A stretch of DNA of 64,000 nucleotides. Source: Lathyrus oleraceus (taxonomy: Eukaryota > Streptophyta > Magnoliopsida > Fabales > Fabaceae). Each line of letters opens with the position of its first letter. The stretch's first letter is position 1. Below are positions 49,701-60,278 of this stretch, one piece after another. A program made the translations under genes and the position numbers. The stretch covers positions 29,942,699 to 30,006,698 of the forward strand of contig NC_066581.1 in the NCBI RefSeq assembly GCF_024323335.1, in the 5' to 3' direction. The notes under the pieces are model-generated. The model did not search any database. It was given only the letters and a program-made list of their open reading frames with translations, and was not told the origin of the DNA.

Positions 49701-52700
49701 TCAAATGATTCTGGCAATAAAAATTATTACTGAACCTTATCTACAGCTGAGGCTCGTGGTTCTTCAGGCATTTCTCCTCTTGCCCTAGCTCTCATCCCTT
49801 CATTAATTTCTTGAGCCTAAAATACAACCAAATCACAAGTCACAAATAATATACAATTGCAAGTAAACTTCAAACCATATTTATGCCTGTTTAACTGTTG
49901 CAGTCCTTGAAACTTTTTGAGAGCACCTTACAAGTTGGTTTTGTAAGGTTGTGTTAGACTCAGCTACTGTTCTAAGACTAAGGATTGATATAACTTGTCA
50001 AAAGCTTGTCTCTTTCTTAACTTCATCATAGTTTTCCAAATTTCAACATTTTTATACCTAAACGAATCCTTACAACATTCCCTTTTGATTTTAACTTTAT
50101 TCTCAACAATATGTCATTCCACCACCAAGATTCTTTACTCCCACCTCTTAAATCTCCAAACGTCTCTTTTGCTACTTTTATAATCCCATTGCCATTTTAT
50201 CTCAGATATCATTTGGTCTTTTTTGGGGCTTTCGAAAACCTCACTTGAAGATCTTATGTAGAAAAATCCTTTGTTTTCACCATTAAAATGCCACCACTTT
50301 ATCTGTGGAGCCCCTGTAGCTTTTTCTCTTTGCTCCCTCTTAACCCTTACATCCATAACCAAAACTCTATGTTGGGTAGTCACTATTGACGGAACAACTT
50401 TGTTACCAATTCTAAATAAGAGAACATGAAATTAACATAACTCTTGAGAGTTAATAAGTTTGATTATTGCATAACATCCAAGGGTTTACAAGTTTAAGGA
50501 TTCGTAATATTTACCCCTTCCAAAAATCAAGACAGTCAAACAGAAAGTCAGAAATCACAATACCTGCTGAATCCGAACTCGTTTCAGAAATATTTGTTCT
50601 TCATGAACAGCAACGCACTGAATGAAATTCTCCACTCTCTCTAAGAAAACCTGGGAGGTTTATTGATATTCACATTTCAATGCTCATTGAAAAAAGACGA
50701 AACCAAAGCACAAAAAAAAGCAACTGAAGGATTGCTGGAAAAGAATCTCTCATATTCAAGAACAAATCACTGCCTTACAGTACCAAATGCAAAACTGAAC
50801 ACAATTTCAGAGAAAAAGAATTTACCTCACCCGCATCAGTAAGATAGCCACCCATGGCAGTGAATTCCTTTCTATAGATATGCATCAACAAATTCAGAGC
50901 TCCCTGAGAAGGTAAAAAAAGGTTTAGCAAAGAGTATATCAACCATCAGGTAGAAAGCAAAATATCCAGATAAAAGGGAAAAACTAAGGTCCTACGTCTA
51001 AAGACTTAGGTAGTAACAAGAAGCAGATTGAATTGGCATATTTTCTGTTTTGAGCTACGGCTCAGTTTAACATGGCACCTGCCAGATTCTTACCTCACGT
51101 ATCTCTAATGTAGGCATATGCGGAAGAAAGTCATTTCCAACAAAGAAGCATAGGAATACAAAATCATCTACTATGCGCTCAAAGTCGATCTCAAACGGAG
51201 GGTTGGGAATCAACAAGTCACATTGCAAATATTCACGCAGCACCCAAATGTGAAGAAACTGTAAATAGCATTAGTTAGTAATGAAAAATCAACATGCCAG
51301 ATTCCAAGCCTCGAATCTGATATTTCTTCTTGTGAATTGGGCTATCATCAACAGAAAATCAGATTCAACAGAAAAGTAAAGATTCAGATTGACATGCCAG
51401 ATTCCAATCCTCGGACCTGATATTTCTTCTTGTGAATTGGGGTGTCATCAACAGCACCTGACTTACCACGACACTCAGCTGCAAGATGTCCAACTTGGCC
51501 ACACATGTAACACTTCTCTTGTTGTCCAGGAAAAGTAATTACCTGTTCATTGAGATGATTAATCACCAAGGCAATCCATTGAGATCGAGAATTAAAATCA
51601 GCACCACAATTCATACACTAGAAACTAACCTCCCTCAATATTGAAAAATGAACTTCATGTGTAGCTAAGGACAACATAATCAAATCAGCATCCTGATTTA
51701 AAGATCACATCAACCAACGTAAAGATCAATGAATGGATTAATATACTAACATCAGATAAGGTGAGATTTCCAGAATTGGACCAAAAAAACTCACTAATCC
51801 ATACAAACAGTGTCGAGTATTTGGATTGAAACCAGGAAGATTACGCTGCAATCGAATATATTCCATTATTTTATGTTCTCCCTCGCCAGGAACATTTGAA
51901 TCAGAAAGCAAGACCTTCAAAAAATCACACAAAGCAGCTCCAATAATAAATTAATATATAAATACAGACAAACTATCCTGAAAACGGATGTATGTGCCAT
52001 TTGGGTAAAGAATATATCAGGATAAGGTCAAGTGCACCTTTGTATACCGCCAGCCAGGGTTATAATTCAATCTAGTTTGTATGTAATACTGAAGTGCTAC
52101 TGACAGCGCTGCCATAAACGGAGTGCCAGGAGTAATGACATTTGAGTCATGAGTCTCGGGTTTTTCTTTAGGTGTCAAAAGTTCTATCTGATCAGCAAAG
52201 TCATTCCTGAGCCTTTCCTCTTCAGCTTCCTACAACAACCCATTGTAAGTCAAAATTTTGTCACAAAAATAGTAAGAGACCAATGTAAACAAAAGGCACA
52301 TTCATTTTCTTACAGCCTCAGCTGCATCTTTAGCAGCTCGAAAACGCCGAGAACGTTGCTGGTTCATTTTGGCTCTTGGTGCAACGCCATCTGAAGTGGT
52401 AATAAGGATCCAGTAACATAAGTAAAGTTAACACGTCTATGATGAGTAAAGTTAGTGCATTACAGAAATACAAAAAAAAACATTAAAACGCAACATACCA
52501 ATTGCAAGATAAAGAAGCTTCCTTGGACGAACCAATGAAAAGAGATGATCAATGTAGTCAAACATTAATTTGAATACTTCATCATAGGTAGCAGGTGCTG
52601 GCTGCATTCGAAAAACCAATCAACAAGCATTTTGCAGAATAGAATAAATAATGTTACATTACATGGTTTCAAACACAATCAATAAATTTCTGATTCCAAA

Positions 52701-53264
52701 TTTCCATAGAATAGTCTGCTTCATGGTTCATGATATTCCTCTCTACTCATGTAATCATTTAAAAGGTCAAATCATATCTTCAATCAATAAAACTAGTAAC
52801 ACAAAAAGCTCATAAATCCTCTAAACGCAGCAACAAACTTTGAACAATCAATTCAACAACACAAAATTAAGCTCGGAGCATCAATTCAGTACACACTACG
52901 AACTTAACAAGCAAATCAAATGTCAAAAACTCATACGAAAACCTTAAATGATGAACTGAAAATAAATCTAAGAAGTTCAGTACTAAAATTTCTTGCTCAA
53001 CCGAAAAACCTAAGCAAATAGCAAAATGATTGAGTGAAATTGAAGTGAGGAGAAGGAGGCAGGTACCTTGCCGTCAGGATGAAAACAAGGATGAATGATG
53101 CCGTTCATGTCCAAATACAAGTTGTCGAACTCCATGCCGTTGGGATTAGGTTTAGACACGTCAACGGGAAACGAACCACCGCCGGCGGGTGTTTCCTCCA
53201 CGACGTCGACGATCGATCGAGGAAACCGATCCGCGAGCCACCGGTAAAACGCTGGCACTCCCAT
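37738..53264 (-). CDS. XRN4: 5'-3' exoribonuclease XRN4/EIN5-like, 22 coding exons, 949 residues
   Basis: Cytoplasmic 5'-3' decay of decapped mRNA and miRNA cleavage fragments; in Arabidopsis also ethylene signalling. Exons (transcription order): 53264-53067, 52601-52499, 52390-52314, 52229-52038, 51914-51795, 51692-51630, 51542-51417, 51258-51094, 50903-50826, 50650-50564, 49816-49736, 42480-42385, 41767-41697, 40642-40514, 40432-40356, 40273-40233, 40109-40035, 39563-39412, 39320-39216, 39139-39064, 38833-38754, 38395-37738. All borders are GT/AG with matching phases; total 2850 nt. Catalytic acidic motifs are kept: [11 protein letters not shown] (exon 1), AIDGVAP (2/3), PGEGEHK (5), DADLI (6), GNDFLP (8). 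Exon 7 has a CCHC knuckle. The C-terminus ([15 protein letters not shown] onward) resembles XRN4 rather than nuclear XRN2/3; the paralogue call is inferred. Confidence 0.93.
40643..41696 (-). other. XRN4 intron 13
   Basis: A 1054-bp intron. A less AT-rich block at about 40790-41010 with 'ggaatcgtgcgactc' and 'gattgccgtgcaacgg' words is unlike the flanking intron and may be a small inserted element. Open frames on both strands across it show no domain. I see nothing else. Confidence 0.45.
42536..43025. mobile_element. Possible MITE-like element in intron 11
   Basis: Both ends carry 'tagc'-rich sequence (gcgtagcatcg / ctatagcgg on the left; gctatagcacgctattgacaacac on the right), resembling legume non-autonomous DNA elements whose termini read gtgttgtcaatagcg. 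The middle has 'tagcggctgtaatagcagggtttagggctgcaatagc'. Terminal repeats are too diverged to align by eye. Confidence 0.3.
43367..44093 (+). pseudogene. Copia RNase H domain, inverted, with internal triplication
   Basis: The frame starts at the rearrangement junction inside the RT/RNase H connection ([12 protein letters not shown]), and runs through [15 protein letters not shown], the SSAEAEFR motif, [13 protein letters not shown] and [12 protein letters not shown] to a stop at 44091-44093. Between DADWA and DRRSTSGYC an extra segment repeats a 30-bp unit seen at 43462, 43568 and 43618. This inserts about 40 residues absent from normal copia RNase H. The first ATG at 43362 lies in flanking intron DNA and is fortuitous. 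Confidence 0.85.
43462..43647 (+). repeat. Three copies of a 30-bp RNase H segment
   Basis: TTTTCAGAATATTAAGATAT followed by TTGAAAGGTA occurs at 43462-43491, 43568-43597 and 43618-43647. Copies two and three are 50 bp apart. Only one copy would exist in an unrearranged RNase H gene. Confidence 0.9.
44090..44100 (+). promoter_or_regulatory. Copia polypurine tract (inverted segment)
   Basis: TTGAGGGGGAG directly precedes the LTR start TGTTGAATAT at 44101 on the plus strand. This shows that the RNase H and LTR segment is collinear within itself although inverted relative to gag-RT. Confidence 0.85.
44101..44330 (+). repeat. Copia 3' LTR (inverted, about 230 bp)
   Basis: It begins TGTTGAATATTAGC and runs to ...ATTTCTCAAC at 44330. 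It matches the minus-strand LTR at about 48281-48507 with scattered differences. A TATA-like 'tataaatacc' lies near 44270. The expected terminal A is absent because the LTR fuses to RT sequence at a TTTCTCAACC overlap. Confidence 0.85.
44322..44604. repeat. 117-bp inverted repeat with 49-bp spacer at the copia rearrangement junction
   Basis: Arms 44322-44438 and 44488-44604 are reverse complements with three mismatches by eye. Both arms are RT coding sequence (region of [15 protein letters not shown]). The spacer 44439-44487, read on the minus strand, continues the RT normally to the GRLIYL region. The left arm is joined to the 3' LTR, the right arm to the main RT body. It could form a long hairpin in RNA or single-stranded DNA. 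Confidence 0.9.
44439..48196 (-). pseudogene. Copia gag-pol (gag, integrase, RT), broken
   Basis: Gag starts at 48196 ([11 protein letters not shown]), with stops at 48119-48121 and 48059-48061, then a UBN2-type Gag domain and a CCHC knuckle ([14 protein letters not shown], about 47340-47390). A stop lies at 47429-47431. Further on are a Ty1-type protease motif [11 protein letters not shown]-pre-integrase ([10 protein letters not shown]) and an integrase core to a stop at 45812-45814. RT follows with a stop at 45290-45292, a frameshift near 45040 with two more stops, and active site YVDD near 44760. Normal RT sequence ends at about 44440 in GRLIYL. One ancestral frame explains all parts except after the frameshift. 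Confidence 0.88.
48267..48278 (-). promoter_or_regulatory. Copia primer-binding site (initiator tRNA-Met)
   Basis: The minus strand reads TGGTATCAGAGC immediately downstream of the LTR, fixing the orientation of the gag-RT part as minus. Confidence 0.9.
48281..48507 (-). repeat. Copia 5' LTR (about 227 bp)
   Basis: The minus strand begins TGTTGAATATTTAGC at 48507 and reaches ...AAAAGCATAATTCTATA before the primer site. The terminal bases differ from the partner LTR, possibly by a small deletion of the CAACA end. Confidence 0.85.
49565..49650 (-). mobile_element. LINE 3' end fragment in intron 11
   Basis: The minus strand reads 'gtagccgaccccatttagtgggataagccttggttgttgtt', which I recognise as the common 3' terminus of a plant LINE-like family (protein trace HVADP then stop, WDK) followed by a TTG-rich tail. 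Only the last tens of bases are present. Confidence 0.5.
49945..50395 (-). mobile_element. LINE ORF2 linker fragment in intron 10
   Basis: The minus-strand translation ([20 protein letters not shown], then [10 protein letters not shown]) matches the segment between endonuclease and RT of plant LINEs. It is followed by frameshifted remnants such as [10 protein letters not shown]. It is a short, decayed internal piece lying between exons 10 and 11 of XRN4 and separate from the 3' end fragment on the other side of exon 11. Confidence 0.6.
51293..51454 (-). repeat. 100-bp tandem duplication spanning the 3' end of XRN4 exon 7 and its donor site
   Basis: Copies at 51393-51454 (containing the end of exon 7) and 51293-51354 (inside intron 7) are 100 bp apart and about 90 percent identical over 62 bp. 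The exon copy has CAG|GTCCGAGG at the donor; the intronic copy has CAG|ATTCGAGG and so lacks a GT. The intronic copy repeats the coding bases for PIHKKKYQ. Confidence 0.88.
52602..53066 (-). other. XRN4 intron 1
   Basis: A 465-bp AT-rich intron with donor GTACCT and acceptor TTCGAATGCAG. Nothing else is recognisable. Confidence 0.8.
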
Positions 53265-53400
53265 ATTTCCGGTTCAGTTCGGTTCGGTTCGGAAACAACC
53301 AGAGAGAGAGAGAGAAATAAAATTTAAGAGATGAAGATCTCTGTTGCCAGTTTCGAATGTACGGGGCGGATGCGGTGGCCGACTAGTACTTTGATGACAC
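53265..53400 (-). promoter_or_regulatory. XRN4 5' leader and proximal promoter region
   Basis: On the minus strand, the sequence before the ATG at 53264 holds a CT microsatellite (plus-strand gagagagagagag at about 53302-53314) and tandem 'cggttcggttcgg'-type words (53265-53293 on the plus strand). CT-rich leaders are common in plant 5' UTRs. No convincing TATA box was found, so the start site is not assigned. Confidence 0.45.
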
Positions 53401-53760
53401 TAACACTGTGTTTGGATCCATCGAAATATAGCAGAAAGAAATGGAGTGGAAAATTAGTTTTTCATACTATACTTCGTAAGAGTGCAAATAAATTTTGAGT
53501 TGGGACCCATACTAAAATATTTTGCACGTTGGATTGAATGGAGAGAGAAGAAGAAGTAGCAACCAACTATTTACTAATATGTCAAAATTAACTTTATGAG
53601 AGAATGATCCGTCACATAATTAACTTTATGAGAGAATGATCCGTCACATTTCTTGTATCTTGATGGAGAAAGTCAATTAAATACGAAAAGATTTCAAAAT
53701 TTTATCTTAAAAAATGGTGAGTTAAGTGAGTTTACAAAAAATTAACCTTGTTGGGGATAT
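53401..53760. other. Intergenic DNA upstream of XRN4
   Basis: AT-rich with a short direct repeat, 'taactttatgagagaatgatccgtcaca', at about 53587-53617 and 53621-53649. No gene or further element was recognised. Confidence 0.5.
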
Positions 53761-53799
53761 AAAGGGGTTGTCTTCATACTCGGATTAGTGTTTCGCCTT

Positions 53800-55420
53800 C
53801 AATGATGAATTTATACCAAGAATTGATAATTGACTTGTTTCTTGAGACTTAACAAATACTACTTTTGATTACCAATGTCGAAAGTTTTTTCGAGAGTTGA
53901 CGAAGTAGACTTCCAACTGACAGCCATCGTAAGGATTCCTTGAGACTTAACAATTAACATGTTCAAATGTCAGATACATAAAGACTTCTTTGAGAGTTAA
54001 CAGAGACAGCCTTTGATTAAGAACTATTAAAAGATCTTCCAAGAACTAATGAAGTGAACTTTCACCTAACTGTTATTCGAAAGGTTCCTTGAGAACTATC
54101 GAGAGTTCTCTCGTCATTGCAAATGATGATGGAAAGAAATTTTTAGGTTTTTTTTTAAATGCATGAAAAGAAACAAATGCAACTTGCAATCGTTGAAAGT
54201 ATTTCTTGGGAGTTATCAGCAACACCCTTCAAAATAAAAATCACTGAAAGATCCCTAAAGAATTGACCAAGTGAACTTCCAACTAATCTTCATTTGAATG
54301 GTCTTTCGAGAACTAATCGAGAAACCTTTAATTCAGCAAGTACAGATAGACTCTTTGTGAAATGTAAAACATGCAACTAACAATCTTTGAAAGATTCTTT
54401 ATGAATCGACAGGGAAAAATTGTAAACAACAATCATCGAAAAGATCCTTTGAGAGTTGACAAAGTGATCCTTCACTTAACCGTCATTCTTAAAATTCCCC
54501 GAAAGTTAACCAAGAAGACTTTCAAGTAGTCATACTAAAAGACACTTTTTGATTTTTTTTAATAGAAGAAATGCAAAATTGGCAGTCATTAGAAGATTCT
54601 CCGAGAACTATCACAAAAAACTTCGACTAGACATCATTGAAATATATTTTCCGTGAATTAGCAGATATAACTTTCAGTTAACAACTATCAAAAGATTCTT
54701 CAAGAGATAATGAAGTGAGCTTTCAACTAACAATTATCTAAAGATTTTCTTCGAAAATTAACAAAGTAAACCTTCAACTTTGCCCCGTCGAAATGTCTTT
54801 TGATACTTACGCGAAAACTTCTGACCCGGAATAAATATGACTGATAAATAGGAACACTGTTGAGAATCAGAATTTTGAAATAGTTGACGAGGGTAACAAA
54901 CGAGAGATTTTCTAAGAGTAGACAAAGCAGTTACTCCATAAAAGAAAATTGAGACTCTCTGAGAATTAACAGAGAAGGGCCTCAAATGATTATATAATAA
55001 TCAGGAGATGCTCTGAGAGTTGATAGAGAACGAAAGTCCACAAAAGATAGTTAAGACTTCTTGAGAATTGACATTTAAGATACTCAACCTAATACCATTA
55101 AGACTCTCTTAATAGAGCAACATCTCAAATGGTATAACAATTGGAAGATGCTTTGAGAGTTGACATAGATCAAACTTCATAGAAGGCAATTGTTGAGAAT
55201 TAACAGATAAGACATTCAATATAATACATTTGAGACTCTTTGAGAATTGACGAAGCAACATCTCAAACAATACAAATGAGACTCTCTGAGAATTGACAGA
55301 GCAATATCTCATGTAATACAATTGAAACTCTAAAAAAATGGAGCAACATTTTAACCTATACAACTGAGACTCTCTGAGAATTGACAAAGAAAAATCTTAC
55401 ATGTTCAACTATTGGGGAAA
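53800..55420. repeat. Degenerate tandem repeats with core GAGARTTRACARAG
   Basis: Dozens of imperfect units share a core like 'cttgagagttaacaaag'. In the left part the units are about 60-70 bp and include 'ctttcaactaacaatcatc'. From about 55100 they tighten to about 47-48 bp built on GAGACTCTCTGAGAATTGACAGAG. All short frames on the minus strand arise from this repetition. This resembles non-coding repeat tracts of large legume retrotransposons. Confidence 0.7.
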
Positions 55421-56463
55421 TAATCCATAAAAGATTCCCTTAGGAGAAGGTTTACTAGCAAAGCTCTGCAGGGAAAAAGCTTCTAGGAGACTTTTTTAGG
55501 GTAACCTCTGCTTGGGGAGAAAAATAGTGAATTTCTCGGGGAATATCACCATCAATAACAAAGTTGAAGAATGAATTGCTATCAAACAATCCCATGAACA
55601 TGTGCAGGGTAGGAACTCATTCAGAGAAATACCGCCGACTTGGCCGAGGACTGACCTAAACTCTCATGATTGGTCTTGGATCCTGACTTATGTTATGTAT
55701 GCATGTTTGATTTCATGTGTAACACTCCACCTTGATGGAAATATTATGCATGAGTTGATACATGATATGATTTATTGAATTCTTGTGTAATGCAATATTT
55801 TGCCTTGGCGAAAATGTTATGCATATGGGAATGCATATGGGTTATTGAATCTTTTGTGCAATGTAACACTCCGCCTTGGTGGAAATGCTATGCATGAAAT
55901 GCATGTGGAAATGCATATGGTTGTATTTTATAGGACTTGATTTCCTTTCCTTATAAAGGTCAAACAAATGTGAAATTTTATTTTACCAATGTAAATTGGA
56001 TTTAGGGATTTTCTTTCCTCAGAAAGGTTAAGCAACGTTGACGGTTTGGTGTACCAATTATGATTGGGTTTTGGTGAGTATGAAGGTTTTGACTTCCCGA
56101 CACTCTGAATTGGACGATGTTATGATTAAAAAGCAGATGTGGGTGCTCTTGGTGCCCCAAGTGTGATCCATTGTTGATAAGATACATGTTTGTTCGTGTG
56201 AACTTTGGCTTCAGTGCTGATTAAGCCATGATGACCATAAGATCATTTGCTAGAGTGTAGCGACGTAATCAATGCATGGCGATTGTGTCTTTTCTTCGTC
56301 TCAAGGCTTATTGTCAACATGGGTTATAATGTTGTACTAGCGTGATCTCCTAGCACTTGTTCTGAACTCAATGGTTACTAGTGTTTGGCACAGTTTGCTT
56401 GATCAACTTATAAGTATGAAGGAGACATGCTCCTTTGCAGCTTGTCATGCCCTAGTCTGTAGG
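55421..56463. other. Non-coding repeat-derived stretch with three degenerate 70-bp units
   Basis: At about 55700-55915 three units share 'tgtaacactccgccttggtggaaatgctatgcatg' in increasingly diverged form. The remainder has pyrimidine/purine blocks like Ogre untranslated regions. No open frame with a domain. Which element it belongs to is unresolved; it adjoins the terminus of a reverse-oriented Ogre LTR at 56464. Confidence 0.45.
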
Positions 56464-58273
56464 TGTAGTGGGAAATTCATGATCATCAAGTTATTGACAA
56501 GCTAGAGATCAATTAACAAGAGTCGCCACCGCGCTTTTATTGTTTCCAAGGGAAAAGGGAAAAAGTACGAACAAAACCCAAAAAAAGTAAGAAGTTTTCA
56601 AATAAAAACTAATAAAAGTCAGAGATCACAGGTAAGGGGGTTTGTTACACAGAGGGAAGGTGTTAGCACCCAAAGTATCCTAGGTACTCCTAGGGAGCCC
56701 TTTTTGTGTGCATATGTATTTTTGTACAAAGTGATGTTTACAAACAAATAGAATGAGGGGATGAGAAAAGAATTCATTAATTATATTTTTGTGTTTGATA
56801 AGACCTTCGGTCTTATGCCTACGTACCAACATAAAAATGAGGGATCAAAACCTCGTAGTTCGTGTTATAAATTTCAAAATGAGTGTGTTGATTTTAATAA
56901 AATGTAAGTTTGAAAGGCACAAAGGCCTAAAAATGATTTGAATGAGTTAGTTCTTTTTTGGCTTTTGAAAGTTTAAGTCAAGTATAGTTAAGTTTATTTA
57001 CAAGTTTGATTTAAGAAAAGAAAGTTTGAAGATGCAATGGCATAAGGCCAAAGTTTATATTCGTTTGTAAAAATGGTCAAAGTTTGGAACAAAAGAGTAG
57101 TTCACACAAAGAAGTTTTTTTGAAAATGGAAGGAGATATTTTGAAATTAAAGAAATTGGGAGAAGATGAAGAGACTACCCTATGCACAAAAATTAAAAGT
57201 TTAAAGTTGAAAAGATCTGACCAAATGGGTAGCAATCCAATAGACAAGTATGTCAATAGAAACCCAGAATTCCCTTAGATATTTAGAATCAAGCAACACA
57301 CAAATGCACAATTATATCAATCTTGAAGAGCAAAAGCATCAAATAAAGATGGTCTCATCCAAGCTTATCCACTTTATGATCTTCTCCAAAATAGCCCATG
57401 TAGCAGATGAATTCCACAAGTCACGGGTTCAACATAACAGCTTCACATTGATCATTATTGCAGATGAACTAGAGAGATCTTGAATGATGTATCAGATGAA
57501 ATTCAAATTGCAAGCACTTTGTTCTTTAACAAATTGTCATTGGCCAAGTCCATTAGCAAAGGAATGTTGCCTAAGTTCTAAGTCCAATTGGGCAAGATCA
57601 AACCAACAGTCCACTCAAAAGTCTTTTAGGGTTTTTGTTATTATTATGTGCATTAATGGTCAAATACCAAACAAACAAGCAAAGTATACACAAACAAAAT
57701 ATATCACACAATATGGTCCAAGTGGACAAAGTGAAAATTACATTACCATAAACAATTAAAATGATATGTATAATGGCAAATGATATAAAGTGCTAAAAGT
57801 AAATTGCATTAAAGTAAAAGCTTGAAAGTAAAAGTTAATAGTTAGTAAGTTAGTAGTTAGTTTTGTTTTGCTTTTGATTTCAAGACATTCTTTGGAGAAC
57901 ACTCATCCCACTTGCCACAAGCATGGATCCTTGAACCAAAACATCTTCCAAAGAAAGGAAAGAAGGTCAAGTTTCCACACAATACCATGGAAGAGGGGAG
58001 ACTTACAATCTCACTAACTAGAATGCTTATGCCTTTTATGTTACGAATTTAGCGTTATGTTAAGCAATCGTAATTGGACTTATGTAGAAGTCACAACTAT
58101 TTGAGGTCGGGCAATAAACTTTTGGTGTTAATGCATGTCAGAGACATAGTATTATAAACTAAGCTCATTAAATATACCACACACAAAAAATATGCAAAAG
58201 GTGTGGCCTAATCTCATCCATACTCATGTTAATCTTTCAATCAACTAGCATTAGGACTTTGAGATGCCATTGG
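56464..58273 (-). mobile_element. 3' portion of a reverse-oriented Ogre LTR
   Basis: On the minus strand the LTR ends ...TTCCCACTACA at 56464. It contains the 'aagcgcggtggcgactc' block (56522-56538) and the 'cttctacataagtccaattacg' block (about 58075-58095), all in the same order and spacing as in the 3' LTR of Ogre B (29213-30821). It is cut at 58273 by the SIRE-like insertion, so the rest should lie right of the window. Open frames on the plus strand are incidental. Confidence 0.75.
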
Positions 58274-59900
58274 TGTTAGACGGTGTGGCTAGTGATCGAG
58301 AGGGGGGGGGGTGAATAGATCACCTCTTCTAAAATAAACGGATTTAAAATTTTATCAGAGTTATTGAAACTTAGCGGAAAATTTCAGTCCCGAATCGACT
58401 TCCGTCTATTCTGAACCGCTACTAGAAAACCGGACACGCGAATTTATTGCTGGATTTGAATTAGAATGACAGAAATTATTAACACTAGAATCTTATCAAA
58501 TTGAATGCACTTATCACTAAATCCTAATTCCAATGAATAAAACTCAGCTAACAGTTTTGTCAAACAGTTGATGTGTATGTGATCAATGATGAACAACAGT
58601 GGACTTTAGTTAAAGAGGTTTTCTTGCCACTATTGTATCGCAAAAAGTACAGCCACAACACACTAACTGAAATTGCGAAACCGTTGAAAAACGTAAAGAG
58701 AGATAAGGAAAGAATACGATACGCAGAGATTTGGTAAGGAAGTTCCCCACGTCGTCCTCGCGTGTGGGTACGTCTCCCTCTCAATTTCAAATGAAATTGA
58801 GAACTGTGATTATCAATAATGCTGAATTCGTTGATACAAGGTTACAATACAAAGACAGAATTCTAAATCCCAAGAACTTCTTCTTGTATGAAACCTCCAC
58901 TTGATCTGAGCACGATCAAGAATTTCCTGCAAGAAATTGCAAACAATTCACCGGTTCCACGACCTGTTTGCGAAATCCTCTGATTTCCAAACGCAACGCT
59001 GCGGCTGAATCTGTTCTGCAAACGTGACTGACAAACCCGCAAGAACACTCCAGTTCTTGAAGGACAAACCAATTGGTTTTTCCTCGAAACCCCCTTCAAT
59101 CTTCAACTCAGCTAGATCCTTGATCGTTCCACTGAACACCTCAGCTAGATCCTTGATCGTTACCACTGAACGTTATCTCGTTGATCCTTTAATCCAAAGA
59201 ACAATAATGATTATGTGTTGATGTTCTTGAAGAAAAGAGATTGAGAAGATGGAGAAGATGAAGTCTCTTTCAGGTTTCTAACTGCTCAAAACAATTGCTG
59301 CTACACACTCCTTTGATTGGTGTTTCAACTGTTTTTCCTCTCAGAATTCGTATTTGTCTGCACTAATGTCACAATGCTACTTATATATGAAAAACATAAG
59401 CTGTTAGTAGATAAAACAGACTTATGTATTGATACATAAAGTTATGCATCGATACATACTGTAAGGTTGATGAATTTTAGAGAATTTATGTAAGCATGGA
59501 TCGATACAAAATTCGTATGTATTGATACATAGATCATTTCAACTAACATGGATCGATGCAAGGCTCGTATGGATTGATCCATAGAGCATTTTGCCTGTCC
59601 ATGTATCAATACATGACTCATATGGATCGATACATACTGAACAAAAGTGTTTTGTGGTTTACAACATATTTTCTGGATCGATGCATAGGAGTATGTATTG
59701 ATACATACTGACACAAAATAGTTTTTATGAGTTCTTTGTAAGAGATGTATCAGTGTGGATCTTTATGTACAGTCATGAAACAATAGTATGGGATAAAAAC
59801 ACAAATGAATCATGTAAAATAATGCACAACCAACAATTGGATGATGATCACACAATTTGTTATCATTCAAAATTTATTCAAAGTAAAGAATTTGCTCACA
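58274..59900 (-). repeat. 3' LTR of the SIRE-like element (about 1627 bp)
   Basis: The minus strand begins TGTGAGCAAATTC at 59900, directly after the polypurine tract, and ends ...CCGTCTAACA at 58274. It includes ten ATCGAT-centred 12-mers at 59425-59704 and a C-run (plus-strand run of ten G at 58302-58311) near its end. Open frames on both strands have no domains. Confidence 0.75.
59425..59704. repeat. Cluster of ten TGTATYGATACA-like palindromes in the LTR
   Basis: Twelve-base motifs of the form TG(T/G/C)AT(C/T)(G/A)AT(A/G/C)CA start at 59425, 59445, 59497, 59518, 59549, 59570, 59602, 59623, 59674 and 59693. Variants include TGTATTGATACA and TGGATCGATACA. They fall in the 5' (U3-side) part of the LTR when read on the minus strand. 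Confidence 0.9.
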
Positions 59901-59902
59901 AA

Positions 59903-59914
59903 CTCCCCCTTTTT
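59903..59914 (-). promoter_or_regulatory. Polypurine tract of the SIRE-like element
   Basis: The minus strand reads AAAAAGGGGGAG just before the LTR start. Related GGGGGAG runs lie upstream on that strand (59948-59957 and 59990-59998), a familiar feature of SIRE-like 3' regions. Confidence 0.8.
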
Positions 59915-60278
59915 GATGATGGCAAATTTTTGGCAAGATGTGTGATACTCCCCCTGAGTTTGTGCATATCTGTCAACATATCTGCATTTCTCCCCCTTTG
60001 TCAACATCAAAAAGAAGAGGAAACAGGTTTATCAAGGCAACATGTTGTAGCAGGACATGGCAAAAAAATGATAAAGAAGCTAACCATCACAAAGAAGGAA
60101 GCTTAAAGGTAAAGAATCACTCACAAAGAATGACAAATAGGGGCAATAACATCAGAAGTAAACAGAAAGTGATAAGCATTTAAGTAGTAGAACATGTTTA
60201 AGAATTACATAAGCTAAACCATATATTGTGCAACAATTCAAAAAAAACTTAAGCAACATGAAATGAAATGATGATGGT
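59915..60278 (-). other. 3' untranslated region between env-like ORF and LTR
   Basis: 364 bp without a supported gene. It contains the additional purine runs AAAGGGGGAGAAA and CAGGGGGAGTATC on the minus strand. An overlapping plus-strand open frame is incidental. Confidence 0.7.

Larger units (their letters stand above)
42481..49735 (-). other. XRN4 intron 11 (7255 bp), host to several insertions
   Basis: Intron between exon 11 (donor GTTCAG) and exon 12 (acceptor ATCTCAG). It carries a MITE-like patch (about 42536-43025), the rearranged copia element (43367-48507), and a LINE 3' end (about 49565-49650). The stretch 48508-49560 holds no recognisable feature. All flanking exons remain open and in phase, so large-intron splicing is presumably tolerated. 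Confidence 0.85.

Noticed and set aside
58560..59221. Several 60-78-codon frames on both strands in the SIRE-like LTR
   Set aside because: They lie within an LTR and have no domains or conserved start.
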